From Thermoprotei archaeon (GTDB lineage Archaea > Thermoproteota > Thermoprotei > Thermofilales > B20-G17), in contig QMRH01000006.1 in NCBI GenBank assembly GCA_003650675.1, positions 1 to 48,184 of the forward strand: a DNA stretch of 48,184 nucleotides. Reading direction: 5' to 3'. Each line of letters opens with the position of its first letter. Within the stretch, counting starts at the first letter, position 1. Positions 1 to 8,501 of the stretch are shown in pieces. The position numbers and the translations under genes are program-made. The notes below the pieces were generated by a model. That model was not told the origin of the DNA. It searched no databases and saw only the letters and a program-made list of their open reading frames with translations.

Positions 1-279
1 AAGTGGCATTGGCCCGGTATATATTGTATAAGAAAATATCGCTACATCTAAGGCCATAAAGAGCCTATCCTTAGCCGAGCCCTAGGTACAACCCTTCAGA
101 ACGATAATCCGGAACCTATGAAACATTCTGTATAAAGGAATGTTAATCAGAGTAAACAAGCATTTTATAAAACATTGTTAACCATAATTAACAAGAACAT
201 TAGTCCAGGAGACACACAGCTACTTTGAGGAGCCTCGGTCGTCAAACAATTAAATCATGCCTGAACGTTGCTTCCCTTT

Positions 280-567
280 CTAATTTAATGTCTCCCTTAT
301 GTAGTCATCCACCGTTTTCCTTTTCTTCATCCACACAATCGATATAACGACTGCAGTAAGCGAGAATCCAAGGGAGAAAACCAGGGAGAACCATATAAAC
401 GACGGCCAATTCGACAAACTAACTGCCGGCGGAATCCAGGGAACCACAAGCCTCAAGAAACCGAAGAACACGAGAAAAGCCACAGACACCATAAACGTCA
501 TAACATACAACACTAGGAATGTAAATATAATCCACCTACCCTCAAAGACACGACTAAACATAACCAT
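280..567 (-). CDS. Small two-helix membrane protein, unknown function
   Basis: The 95-residue product has two long hydrophobic stretches, about residues 12-43 and 55-80, followed by a basic patch (KKRK) and a short charged tail, so it should be an integral membrane protein with the tail in the cytoplasm by the positive-inside rule. I do not recognise a family. It is transcribed away from the helical protein that starts at 942 and has no close partner. The ATG at 567 is followed at once by the hydrophobic part. It could be a fragment of a larger membrane protein, since small proteins of this type carry few diagnostic residues. Confidence 0.55.
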   Translation of the reverse strand: MVMFSRVFEGRWIIFTFLVLYVMTFMVSVAFLVFFGFLRLVVPWIPPAVSLSNWPSFIWFSLVFSLGFSLTAVVISIVWMKKRKTVDDYIRETLN

Positions 568-941
568 AATCTAATTCTCTTCCAACATTTTTTATCTTTT
601 CTGCTAAAACCCGAAGACAGTTCAATATATAGATATTTTTAAACTATAAAGTTGCAGGTTGGTGTAGAGTTAAGAGTCCTAGGCTTAACATTCTTCTTTA
701 AGCAGCCCGAAGTATTCCTTTAATTAACCCAGCTTTCCTAATTTATTGTTCTCATGGGACTCAACTTCATCTATTTGTCCGAGGTGAACGGGTATTGCCG
801 TCTAACTCTTTGATCTTTCATAAATATGATATGAGAGTCTCTCTGATGAAGCCACGCACCTGTCGTAGCTATGTTAACAAGTTGACTCTCGCAAGATCAG
901 GAATACCATTAATTATATATAATATATAACTAATAGTATTT
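568..941. other. Gene-free stretch, with promoter of the next gene at its end
   Basis: I see no convincing gene in these 374 bases. Short open frames on both strands look like chance. The last 30 bases contain an A+T-rich block, with TATATAATATATA at about 915-927, that can serve as the TATA box for the gene starting at 942-957. Confidence 0.4.
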
Positions 942-1970
942 GTGAGTAGTATGTCTATGTCTGACCTTAATGAGAAGAATACCGTTAATGAGCTTGCTGC
1001 AGTAGCGCATGTAGTAGACTTTATGGTATACCTTGTTAAAACGATTAGCGAGCACCTTGATATGCTTTGCAAAAATATGGAATCACTTCCAGGTACCTTT
1101 AGTACAACAGGGATAGCCATGCTTGTGGACGAGGTTATGGATTCCATGAACGAGTTAGCAGGATTAATAATAAGGATATTGCCTTCTGATAAAAAGGGTT
1201 GTGAAGATAAATATAAAGAATTTTGGAATCTGCACACTGTATTAATGTCCTATCACTATGATGCTTTGATGCTAATCAGACATTCATTATTGTCAGCACT
1301 TATAGGGTACTATAGTGTGGCGTTTAGCGAGCTACGTAGCGCTATGGAGAGTATAGTTCGGGGCGCCGTGTTTGATCTATTAGCTATACCTGAATATCGT
1401 AAAGAGACCACAGAGTTGCAGAAAATTAAGGGGTTTAAGGGGGATGAAGGGTTTCTAGAGCTACTTAAATTACTTGAGAAAAAGTTAGGTGATAGAAGGC
1501 CCAATCTCTCCATCGAGATCTTTGGCATAATGGATGAGGAGTTGAAGAATTTCAACCCTAGAGCCTCTTTTATTGGGCTTCTCAAACAACTAATGATGTG
1601 GGGTATAATCGATGATGAACTTTTCCGAGAAGCTACTGAATACTATACTGAGTTATCTAAGCATACGCATAGGGTACATCCTAGATTTTCTGAGATAGGT
1701 TCACGTATCGTAACAGATAGGGATTGGATTGAACTTGAACCTGTTCCTGAAGAACTATTTTCGTATCTTTACAGTTTTGCAAACCTTAATGGCCTATTCA
1801 CATATTTAGTTTTGAAGGTCTTAAGTATAGACCTAGTTCACGAGGAGTACAAGAACTGCATAGATCGGGAAAAACTGAAAGAAGATATTCGAAGAATTTC
1901 AAAAATGGCCAGAGAGTACAAGACCTGGAAGAAAACAAGAGAATTATTGAAAAAGCTGATGATGCAATAA
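942..1970 (+). CDS. Helical protein with a HEPN/DUF5677-like look, unknown function
   Basis: The 342-residue product is predicted largely alpha-helical and has no signal peptide. The middle contains a stretch of the type 'HSLLSALIGYYSVAFSELRS', where an aliphatic helix is followed by a conserved-looking R/E pair; further on comes 'YYTELSKHTHRVHP'. This combination (helix bundle, then L-S-K-x-x-H) resembles the DUF5677/AbiV-like group of HEPN-related proteins. That is an inference from pattern, not a firm family call. The GTG at 942 gives the longest frame, but ATG codons at 951 and 957 are as likely, because the TATA-like block lies only about 20-30 bases upstream. The gene stands alone in a region rich in decayed defence-type genes. 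Confidence 0.7.
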   Translation: MSSMSMSDLNEKNTVNELAAVAHVVDFMVYLVKTISEHLDMLCKNMESLPGTFSTTGIAMLVDEVMDSMNELAGLIIRILPSDKKGCEDKYKEFWNLHTVLMSYHYDALMLIRHSLLSALIGYYSVAFSELRSAMESIVRGAVFDLLAIPEYRKETTELQKIKGFKGDEGFLELLKLLEKKLGDRRPNLSIEIFGIMDEELKNFNPRASFIGLLKQLMMWGIIDDELFREATEYYTELSKHTHRVHPRFSEIGSRIVTDRDWIELEPVPEELFSYLYSFANLNGLFTYLVLKVLSIDLVHEEYKNCIDREKLKEDIRRISKMAREYKTWKKTRELLKKLMMQ

Positions 1971-2129
1971 TTTTTTATTATTTAATAAATAGATTAGAGA
2001 GAAACTTTGGAGAGAATTCTTTGTCAGTTAAAACTTGTTTTGCATTTTCTGTATACTTCTCATTTTATGTGTTTGGATCCGAGTTCCCTGCATAGTATAT
2101 ATTTATCTTTGGTTTAATCTTTTAGTGAG

Positions 2130-2987
2130 ATGTCTGGGAGAAAGGGTAGAAGGAAGTTTTCTAAATGGGTATTGTGGGGTTGGAAAATTCTTATCTGCTG
2201 GTTCTTTCTTTCAACAATCATAATAACTGGCTCTATATCATACTTAATGTATAGGAATATTCAAAAAGAGGCATTACTGAGGCTTTTTGATTTTTTGAAA
2301 ACTTCTACGGTGCTGCGGCAACCGTTACCCCGATAGCAGTAACTTTTTCTTTTTATGGTGAGCGAAACATTCGCCGTGAGAAAAAGAGAAGATTTAGAAA
2401 ACTTCTTGTGACCAGTATTTTCATGAGTGTTATGGCGTTGTTCATCTATAAAATATGGCAGGCCATTGACACGGAAATGGATTACCTTTTATCCACTGCT
2501 TTATTATACGCATATATCCCCCCTTCTAGGAGGCCTGTTTATGGCACTATCCCCCGAGGAAATGTCTCAGTTTGCAGCAAACTTTTACAAAATATTCACA
2601 CTATCCTTAACAGTGCTGACTTTCGGTATGCTTTTAGCAATCATTCCAGCTTCCCAGTACTTTAAGCTACCGGCAGCTTACCTACACCGCAAAGTCGCAT
2701 TCTTTGCGACGTCTTTTATAACCGCAATCCTAATAGGGTTGAATGTTTTCGGACACATCGCCCTCGTCCACACGGTGCTGGATAAAGAAAATGCGTTTAA
2801 AAGAATAGCAAGCTTCATCGAAGAAATAACCATATTAAAAAATAAATTAAGATCCAAAACATTTGCCCTCAACAGGTTAATCACCCATATATTAAAACGC
2901 CACTCCAAACCTTATAAGTATTCCAAGGAAACTAAAGCTAGGGGGACTTGCATAAAATTCTTTATTGTTAACCAAAATTTTGATTAA
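2130..2987 (+). pseudogene. Membrane protein gene broken by two frameshifts
   Basis: The reading frame opens at the ATG at 2130 with a basic N-terminus and a membrane helix. It leaves frame in a run of six T (2291-2296) and continues in a second frame with 'FENFYGAAATVTPIAVTF' and a further hydrophobic stretch. It returns to the first frame at a run of six C (2518-2523), where 'LLYAYIP' joins 'LLGGLFMALSPEEM'. The two shifts compensate, so one extra T and one corrected C would restore a membrane protein of roughly 285 residues with about four helices and a basic tail. I recognise no family. The two shifts could be sequencing or assembly errors in homopolymers; if real, the gene is dead. Confidence 0.6.
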
Positions 2988-3182
2988 TTTTGAGATGATA
3001 GCTCTGAACGCTTGGCTATAGGCATATATCTGAATGCATCTGTTAATAATGGAAAACTCTTTTTCCATAATAACAATTTCTCACAGATAAAAGACTCACA
3101 TCTAGATCTTGTAGGTGGTATGGGATTTTAGATTCCACAAAATGTATCCAAGAACGTTTCATAGATTGAAGTTAAAAGAGAC

Positions 3183-4616
3183 TTATTCTCGAAGCTCTCT
3201 ACGGGTATATTTAAGGTAATTGTACTCATCTAGAAGCTTTGTCAATTCCACGCCAGTGTTTCTTACAATGTATTCTTCGGCTTCCTTCATACTTAATCCA
3301 CGCTTGTTTGCGTAGTCTTCGACCACTCTAGACAGTTCCCTCTTTGTCGTTCTAAGAAACTCTAGATAATTATCCCCATCGGGAATATGTATACCGTAGC
3401 TTTTCCTAATGCTGTCATCCCACATGATGAACAGCTTTGGATGCAGTAAGTGAAGAGCCTTAGATGCTCCTGTAGCGTCAAGAACCCCTGAAAACCTGTT
3501 GTAGAGAGTTACAATAGAATTGGTTACAACGGGATCCTCTAAGTCTACGTTCAGCAATGTTTTGTCCTTCAGCTCCCTGATAATTGGATGAACAGAACTT
3601 AGAAGCTCATATATGTCAGAGAAATGTTTCTCGAGATCGCTGAAAGCCTTTCTACCTTTCTCAGACTGTGTATACCAGACACCATTGTAGTGTAAGAGGA
3701 ACGAGAGAATGGCAATGCTCTTTTCCTCAATCTCCCCTCTCCTACACACGCTTAGAGCAGTATTATAGAGCTTGTTACCGTACTTCAATTCAAAGAGACG
3801 ATGAGCTTTCAGAAGCTCCTTAACCTCAACTTTTCCTCTACCCGGCATATTAGGCAGACCTCCGATAGAAGGACAGAATGATGGAGAAATTCCTCTCTTT
3901 TGAGGGACTTCCCTTACAATCTCATTCAGTAATCGCCGAAGTTTCTTAGCCGCCACGTGGGGATCCACCCAGCTAGACGTACTACGAGCACGAACCAGAT
4001 TCTCAATAAATCCAACCGCTTTTTCAAGCAGGTGAATTGCCTTATCTTCCTCTATGTAGGTAAAGAAAGCGTTACCTAGACCCTTGACCCCTACATCGAA
4101 GTGAAGCGATAGCGGCATGGGTGCTGGCATGGGAGTTGAATATTCTTTTCTGGCTCTAAGCAAAAATAGGGAAGGCGGGGAATAGGTGGACGCACTCCCT
4201 CCAATTAACTCCTTTCTCGTGACCTCACGGATCTCTCCTCTATACTCTGGTGGTATGGTATCCCAAAGGGAGTACCCGGGATCAAATGGTTCTTGAAGAA
4301 GCTCTGCTCGACCATAAACCCCTATGAGAAACCAGCCACCCTTGTACCCGGGTTTCCTTGAAATAAAGAAAATTACACCTTTCCTAAAACGGCTGGGTTT
4401 CATGGCGTGGAGTGGCGGTGCATAGCCATAGTAGTACTCGTCACTGAAGCCCTCAAAAAAGTTCCACCACTCATGGCCAAATCCATAATTCTTCACATAT
4501 CCAAAGCTAGAAGATCTGCTAGATAACCATTTCTTATACTCAGTGGGATCCCAACCACGGTAACCACAAGAGCTCCAAGCAACCTTCCAAACAAGGAAGG
4601 AATTCAATGTTAACAC
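3183..4616 (-). CDS. Possible PUA/EVE-like modified-base reader protein
   Basis: The 477-residue protein begins with an aromatic-rich domain (residues about 5-125). It contains 'WKVAWSSCGYRGWDP', 'HEWWNFF' and a strand pair 'GVIFFISR...GGWFLIGVYG', reminiscent of PUA/EVE/YTH-type folds that bind modified bases in an aromatic cage. The C-terminal third holds 'ALHLLHPKLFIMWDDSIRK' followed by 'YGIHIPDGDNYLEFLR', a pattern I have seen in uncharacterised proteins of defence islands but cannot name. No nuclease motif is visible, so cutting would have to come from a partner. The GIY-YIG gene upstream on the same strand is a candidate, though 418 bases separate them. The reader assignment is inferred from pattern only. 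Confidence 0.5.
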   Translation of the reverse strand: MLTLNSFLVWKVAWSSCGYRGWDPTEYKKWLSSRSSSFGYVKNYGFGHEWWNFFEGFSDEYYYGYAPPLHAMKPSRFRKGVIFFISRKPGYKGGWFLIGVYGRAELLQEPFDPGYSLWDTIPPEYRGEIREVTRKELIGGSASTYSPPSLFLLRARKEYSTPMPAPMPLSLHFDVGVKGLGNAFFTYIEEDKAIHLLEKAVGFIENLVRARSTSSWVDPHVAAKKLRRLLNEIVREVPQKRGISPSFCPSIGGLPNMPGRGKVEVKELLKAHRLFELKYGNKLYNTALSVCRRGEIEEKSIAILSFLLHYNGVWYTQSEKGRKAFSDLEKHFSDIYELLSSVHPIIRELKDKTLLNVDLEDPVVTNSIVTLYNRFSGVLDATGASKALHLLHPKLFIMWDDSIRKSYGIHIPDGDNYLEFLRTTKRELSRVVEDYANKRGLSMKEAEEYIVRNTGVELTKLLDEYNYLKYTRRELRE

Positions 4617-5034
4617 CGTAAAATATAAACTTAAAAAGGATTAATAAATTTTCAATGAACTTTAATCATTTCGAATAATCTCCATTTCCACCTAATAAGA
4701 TCTCAAAATCCATTTCATCCTATAATCTTATGTGAAGGATTATATGAAAAATATTAAGGACTTATCTATAGGGCGCTGATACAGTGTTGCCGGTAAAACG
4801 TGTCTCGAGAGGTTACTAAACGATGTAAGTAGGTTAAACTCTTGGAGATACAAGATCCCCTTTGATAGCATCACAAGGTCTTTGAAGTTAACTTATTAAC
4901 AGCAAGTTTATTTCTGTAATATTATATACTTGTTAACATTAGCCCACAAAATCTGAGTCTTGAAGAGCATACACATATTATATAGATCACTGAGGCTGTT
5001 TGCCATATAAATGATATTATCGATTCTATGTACC
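4617..5034. other. Gene-free stretch with a possible P-loop ATPase scrap
   Basis: No intact gene is visible. On the plus strand the frame at about 4774-4899 reads YSVAGKTCLERLLNDV and then runs on for about 20 more codons to a TAA. It resembles the Walker A end of an archaeal ATPase, but the first glycines are missing and the match is short. The rest is A+T-rich. Part of it presumably carries the promoter or terminator regions of the flanking minus-strand genes. Confidence 0.25.
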
Positions 5035-5739
5035 TTAGTTGTTATACCTAGGTTTCAGTAAATATATTAGAATTTGTTCAAGTATTTTTGCAGTTTCAGG
5101 ATTTTCAGTCTTTATTATCTTAAGCTTTAGTTTTTCTAAATATTCTTTTGCCTTCCTTAAGCTATGAAAGTTCTTTATAAGTTTTCTTCCGAACACGTGT
5201 GGTTGTTGAGATTGACCTAGATTAGCCCATAGATCGTGTCTTAAACGTCTATAAAGGTTATTTGTTGAGCCCACATAGTCTGTCTGTTCGTTATTAAAGA
5301 ACACGTATACTCCAGACTTATCCCTATACTCTGTGGTTACTTCGGTTATGTTAATGGTATTTGTTACAAATAATTTTCTTATATATGACTTAAGTTTTTC
5401 CGAGAGTAAAACATACCTCTTTAGTATTGCGTCGTATTCTTTATTAGAACACTCCTTTATCTTAACTCCTTCACTATATATTCCGTGCTTATCTGGATCG
5501 TATATTTCGTATTTACCGTCGTCTCTAAGGAATAGAAATCTTTCTGGAGTATTAGGCCAATGTTTATAGGCTGGCGGTAGGTTGATAACTAGGCTCATTA
5601 GGTGTTGCCATATGGTATCATCACTCCAACTACCCATTGCTTTAACTTTACTAAATAATTCTTCAGCAGTAACAGGTCCGCCACCGAGCTCAAGAATAGC
5701 TTTCTTAACGGCTTCTCGGCAACTTAACCTCTTCCTCAT
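5035..5739 (-). CDS. GIY-YIG nuclease with N-terminal winged-helix-like domain
   Basis: The C-terminal part of this 234-residue protein (about residues 138-234) is a GIY-YIG nuclease domain. 'GVYVFF' and 'DYVGSTNNLYRRLRHDL' give the two strands, the glycine, the tyrosines and the conserved arginine, and 'KILEQILIYLLKPRYN' gives the metal-binding glutamate and the usual terminal P-x-x-N. The N-terminal part (about 1-95) reads like a winged helix, with 'TAEELFSKVKAMGSWSDDTI' and a wing that ends in 'GKYEIY'; such domains are common in restriction-like proteins. It lies 32 bases downstream of the 82-residue gene, most likely in one transcript. Function in DNA restriction or repair is inferred; the nuclease fold is well supported. 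Confidence 0.8.
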   Translation of the reverse strand: MRKRLSCREAVKKAILELGGGPVTAEELFSKVKAMGSWSDDTIWQHLMSLVINLPPAYKHWPNTPERFLFLRDDGKYEIYDPDKHGIYSEGVKIKECSNKEYDAILKRYVLLSEKLKSYIRKLFVTNTINITEVTTEYRDKSGVYVFFNNEQTDYVGSTNNLYRRLRHDLWANLGQSQQPHVFGRKLIKNFHSLRKAKEYLEKLKLKIIKTENPETAKILEQILIYLLKPRYNN

Positions 5740-5771
5740 ATTAATGCCTCCATAGTTGCTATCAAGAAGTA

Positions 5772-6020
5772 TTATTTTATCTCTTTAACTTCAAATCCAA
5801 GTTTAGTTAGAATTCTATAAGCATCCATTGCTGTAAACGCTATTCTCGGTAATCTCGTCACGAGGCCTACAACCTGCTTTATGGGATACTGTTTGCCATT
5901 AATTTCAATGTAGTACTTCCTTTTACCAGTAAGAGGTTCAGGCTCAACATCTCTAATAGCATTAATAATATCCTCTCTCGTGATATCATAGATCCTACCT
6001 CTAATGGTAAACTTCACCAC
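5772..6020 (-). CDS. Small 'YPxKQV' domain protein, likely DNA-interacting
   Basis: The 82-residue product contains 'YYIEINGKQYPIKQVVGLVT', then 'FTAMDAYRILTKLGFEV'. This layout (a K-x-YP-x-K-x-V strand, then F-x-x-x-x-A, ending in L-x-x-L-G-F) is found at the N-terminus of several restriction-type endonucleases, where it is fused to HNH or other nuclease domains. Here it is a free-standing protein encoded just upstream of a GIY-YIG nuclease, which suggests a split two-gene version of such an enzyme. The start ATG at 6020 is followed at once by the first strand. The DNA-binding role is inferred from this context. Confidence 0.6.
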   Translation of the reverse strand: MVKFTIRGRIYDITREDIINAIRDVEPEPLTGKRKYYIEINGKQYPIKQVVGLVTRLPRIAFTAMDAYRILTKLGFEVKEIK

Positions 6021-6304
6021 CTACTACACCACCAAATATAAATTCTTGTATCCACCAAAGTATTCAAAGCGTTACGGAGAACCTAAGCTCTACATGTATG
6101 ACCTAATAAATATACACTTCGCTTGACACCTCCATATAAATTCATACATGTAGTCCTCACAGCTTGGAACTTAGCTAATTGTGCATGAGGTTGAAGGTTG
6201 ATTTTGGGGTTAGGGGTCTGTTGATCCTAAAATACTGGCTTTTAAAACTTATGTAGAGAATTTATAAGTAAGGAAGTGGGCATTTATATTGGAAGGTGAT
6301 TTCT

Positions 6305-7069
6305 TTGTCTGATGTTTTTTGTGCGATAAGGAAGTGTAGGGGTGTTAAGGAAAGGATGGATTGTGTTGGGGGCTTAAACATAGCTACATAAAGCCTGTAG
6401 TTCTCCCGTGTTCCGAAAAGTCTCCTGAAGTAATGATAGTTACTGAGCAACCGAAAGACCCCTATGAATGCATTTGGAATTATCTTAAAGAATGTCAGGA
6501 AAATAAGAGTAAGGGTATTGTTCCTTTGATGGATGAAATGTTTGGAGGAGAGTTTTTAAAGGACTTTAACCCTGAGGACGCTCATTATCCTTTCAGAAAG
6601 TTTTACTGGACGCATTTCATAAAGTGTCCTGGAAATATTAGAATGAAAAAATCCCAGATGAAGGAAACATCTTTCTTGGAGGGAAGGCTGAGTGTAAATG
6701 CTTGTGCTAACAAGCATTTGTGTAAAGAAGTAAAAGCGCTTAGGCCCAGACTGATTGTCTGTATGGGGGGCACTGGCTGGAAAATGGTTTCTAAGGCAAA
6801 TCGAGAACGGGATACAGGGTTTTGAAAGCGAATATAAATGGTTTACCAGACTCTTCGAAGACTACAAAAGGGGAAAAATCAGTGAAGTATGGATGGAGGC
6901 TATATGGAGGGAATTGGAAACTGTGGTGAAGGGAGTCTATGAGATTCCTAAAGCCCGCCTATGTGGAATAGAAACCCAAATCCTATTCACATACCATCCT
7001 TCAGGTAAAAACACTATTGGAAGATACCTCAACAAAAAACTAGCAACCTTAATCAAAACTTCGCGCTAA
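6305..7069 (+). pseudogene. Uracil-DNA glycosylase family gene with two frameshifts
   Basis: Three reading frames joined in order give one protein of the iron-sulfur uracil-DNA glycosylase superfamily (families 4/5). The first frame starts at TTG 6305 after a GGAAGGTGAT ribosome site (GTG 6296 is an alternative) and supplies 'FCAIRKC', the first cluster cysteines. The second frame, entered around the G run at 6367-6372, supplies 'EVMIVTEQPKDPY' (motif-1 region), 'YWTHFIKCP', more cysteines in 'ACANKHLCKE' and 'RPRLIVCMGG'. The third frame, entered between about 6764 and 6800, ends with 'ILFTYHPSGKN', the HPS motif near the active site. All key parts are present but out of frame, so it is either recently inactivated or mis-sequenced. 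Confidence 0.7.
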
Positions 7070-7138
7070 CACGCTAACTAACGTCTATACTCTGCTGAAC
7101 GATAAAAATACGATTATATTTTTCCTGTTTGTGTATTC

Positions 7139-7404
7139 TTGTCCCACTGGGAGAATAAGGAAAAATTAAGGGAAATGTTAAAGAAAGCTGGAGCAGAGTT
7201 ATCCGGATTCGATGTTCTCCCTTATACTGCAGATATAGCGAGAAAACAGCCGAAATATTGGCCTACCTGTTTAAAAGAGACAAGCCTCTGAGCTTGAGCG
7301 ACGTAATAATAGCTACTACGGCTATAACGTACTGTCTAAAGCTGGTAACAAGAAACACTAAACACTTCCCCCGGATACCGGGATTAGAAATCATAACCTA
7401 CTAA
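7139..7404 (+). pseudogene. C-terminal relic of a PIN-domain (VapC-like) toxin
   Basis: The segment codes for the second half of a PIN domain. It reads 'GFDVLPYTADIARK', then after a one-base loss in an AAAA run near 7246 continues 'TAEILAYLFKRDKPLSLSDV' and 'IIATTAITYCLKLVTRNTKH', ending 'FPRIPGLEIITY'. 'LSDVIIATTA' is the usual third acidic motif and 'LVTRNTKHF' the usual last strand. The N-terminal half with the first catalytic aspartate is absent, and no antitoxin gene lies upstream. It is therefore a dead remnant lying close before the intact VapBC pair. Confidence 0.7.
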
Positions 7405-7551
7405 CATTTTTCAATCAAAATAAAGACTATAAGAAATCATCTTGCACTACTAGAGCTCCACTAGGGAGGATAGTATATATTATGGGAGAGAATATTCGGA
7501 TATCAAAGGAAATATTTATATCCTAGGATATTTAGATAATAATGGATATCC

Positions 7552-7845
7552 ATGCCCACGCTTCTTGTGAAGAACGTGCCCGAGGATCTTATGAGGGAAT
7601 TAAGGAGGCTGAAAGTCGAGCTTAACTGTAAAACATGGGCCGAACTTCTAGAAAAACTCGTTAGGCTTAAATCGAGAGGAGTAGTGTTCATAGGAGAGGA
7701 GGATATAGAAAGAATGAGAGAGAGCGTCGATGGGTTCCTAGAGCTAAGGGAGATTGTGACAGAGAAATGGGGCGAGGGAACAGTATTAGAAGAGATTAGG
7801 AGAGCTAGGCGTCATGAGGCTGAAAATTCTAACGTTGGATGCTAA
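7552..7845 (+). CDS. Antitoxin of a VapBC pair
   Basis: The 97-residue protein opens with 'MPTLLVKNVPEDLMRELRRL', the strand plus helix of a ribbon-helix-helix-type antitoxin with the usual 'VKNVPEDL' motif, followed by 'TWAELLEKLVRL', its second helix. The acidic and basic C-terminal half would wrap and inhibit the toxin. The gene overlaps the following PIN-domain gene by 32 bases, the classic arrangement for co-translated antitoxin and toxin, and should repress its own promoter. A TATA-like run near 7510-7530 precedes the ATG. Confidence 0.8.
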   Translation: MPTLLVKNVPEDLMRELRRLKVELNCKTWAELLEKLVRLKSRGVVFIGEEDIERMRESVDGFLELREIVTEKWGEGTVLEEIRRARRHEAENSNVGC

Positions 7846-8254
7846 TGTATTCATAGCGGCGTTGAAGGCTGATGAAGAGTACAGCGAAGAATGTGCCGAT
7901 ATTCTCCGTAAGTTGCCGGGCAAGTTCGTTATGGCCGAACCCAGTATAGTATACCAAGAAGTCTGCGGGACACTAGCTAGAAGAGTTGGCATAGACGTAG
8001 CCCGTAAAGCCGAAAAACTCCTAGACTCAATGTTGCATCCAAGGCTAGTGTTTGAATGCAGTAGTAGTTTCTGTAAAGCAGCCTACTCTCTATGCCATGA
8101 GTACAACATATACTCTGTAGATGCTTTGTACTTGAAGGTAGCACTGGATACAAGAGTTATACTAGTGTCTCTAGACGAGAGAGACTTTATAAATAGAGTT
8201 AAACGTAAGAATCCGCCAATTGAGGTATATCATGTCTCCGAATTCCCGTACTGA
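7814..8254 (+). CDS. VapC-type PIN-domain ribonuclease toxin
   Basis: The 146-residue protein has the PIN pattern: 'LTLDANVFIAALKADEEYSE' with the first aspartate, a glutamate in 'IVYQEVCGTL', 'YSVDALYLKVAL' with the third acidic site, and 'VILVSLDERDF' with the last aspartate. All four acidic positions are there, so the Mg-dependent RNase should be active. It overlaps its antitoxin gene by 32 bases. Family members cleave tRNA or rRNA and block growth when the antitoxin is lost. Confidence 0.85.
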   Translation: MRLKILTLDANVFIAALKADEEYSEECADILRKLPGKFVMAEPSIVYQEVCGTLARRVGIDVARKAEKLLDSMLHPRLVFECSSSFCKAAYSLCHEYNIYSVDALYLKVALDTRVILVSLDERDFINRVKRKNPPIEVYHVSEFPY

Positions 8255-8421
8255 GAACGAAGATACGGCTATAAGGCACTAGTCTGGTTCTACATCTCCA
8301 TATAGTTAATTTCAAGGCAGATTCACCGAAATGCCTGAAGTTCTCGAGATAAAACTTGAAGGTAGAGCGCAGGTAAAAGTAAATAAAAATATATATTTCG
8401 GATGGTGCACTACTATTTTGA

Positions 8422-8501
8422 GGGGGTGGGTCAGCGGTTAGTCTTACAGCCATCCCGCCTTAGGGGTGGCGGTAAGCTCTTGCACGCGGTTCATCACCCC
8501 C
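8422..8501 (-). ncRNA. Structured RNA segment, probable right end of a TnpB-type transposon
   Basis: GGGGGTG at 8422-8428 pairs with CACCCCC at 8495-8501. Inside, CTTAC (8443-8447) pairs with GTAAG (8472-8476), and CCGCC (8455-8459) with GGCGG (8468-8472). On the minus strand the piece reads as a G-rich leader followed by a GC hairpin, much like the 3' ends of archaeal IS200/IS605 elements, where tnpB overlaps its guide RNA. No TnpB protein lies beside it. The 7-base end pairing made me test a tRNA, but there is no T-arm. The transposon origin is inferred from memory of such ends. Confidence 0.35.

Noticed and set aside
869-1237. A minus-strand frame of 122 codons
   Set aside because: It lies across the start of the helical protein gene on the other strand and its residues look like the shadow of that gene.
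2035-2223. A 62-codon frame ahead of the membrane gene
   Set aside because: It overlaps the start of the frame with clear coding signs and is itself composed of hydrophobic residues from a shifted reading.
4774-4899. A P-loop ATPase gene
   Set aside because: Only one short stretch with AGKT-like text is present, with no upstream strand or later motifs; it is at best a scrap.
8422-8501. A tRNA suggested by the 7-base end pairing GGGGGTG/CACCCCC
   Set aside because: There is no T-arm (no 5-bp stem around TTC-x-A) and the inner hairpin does not give a 7-base anticodon loop in the right place.
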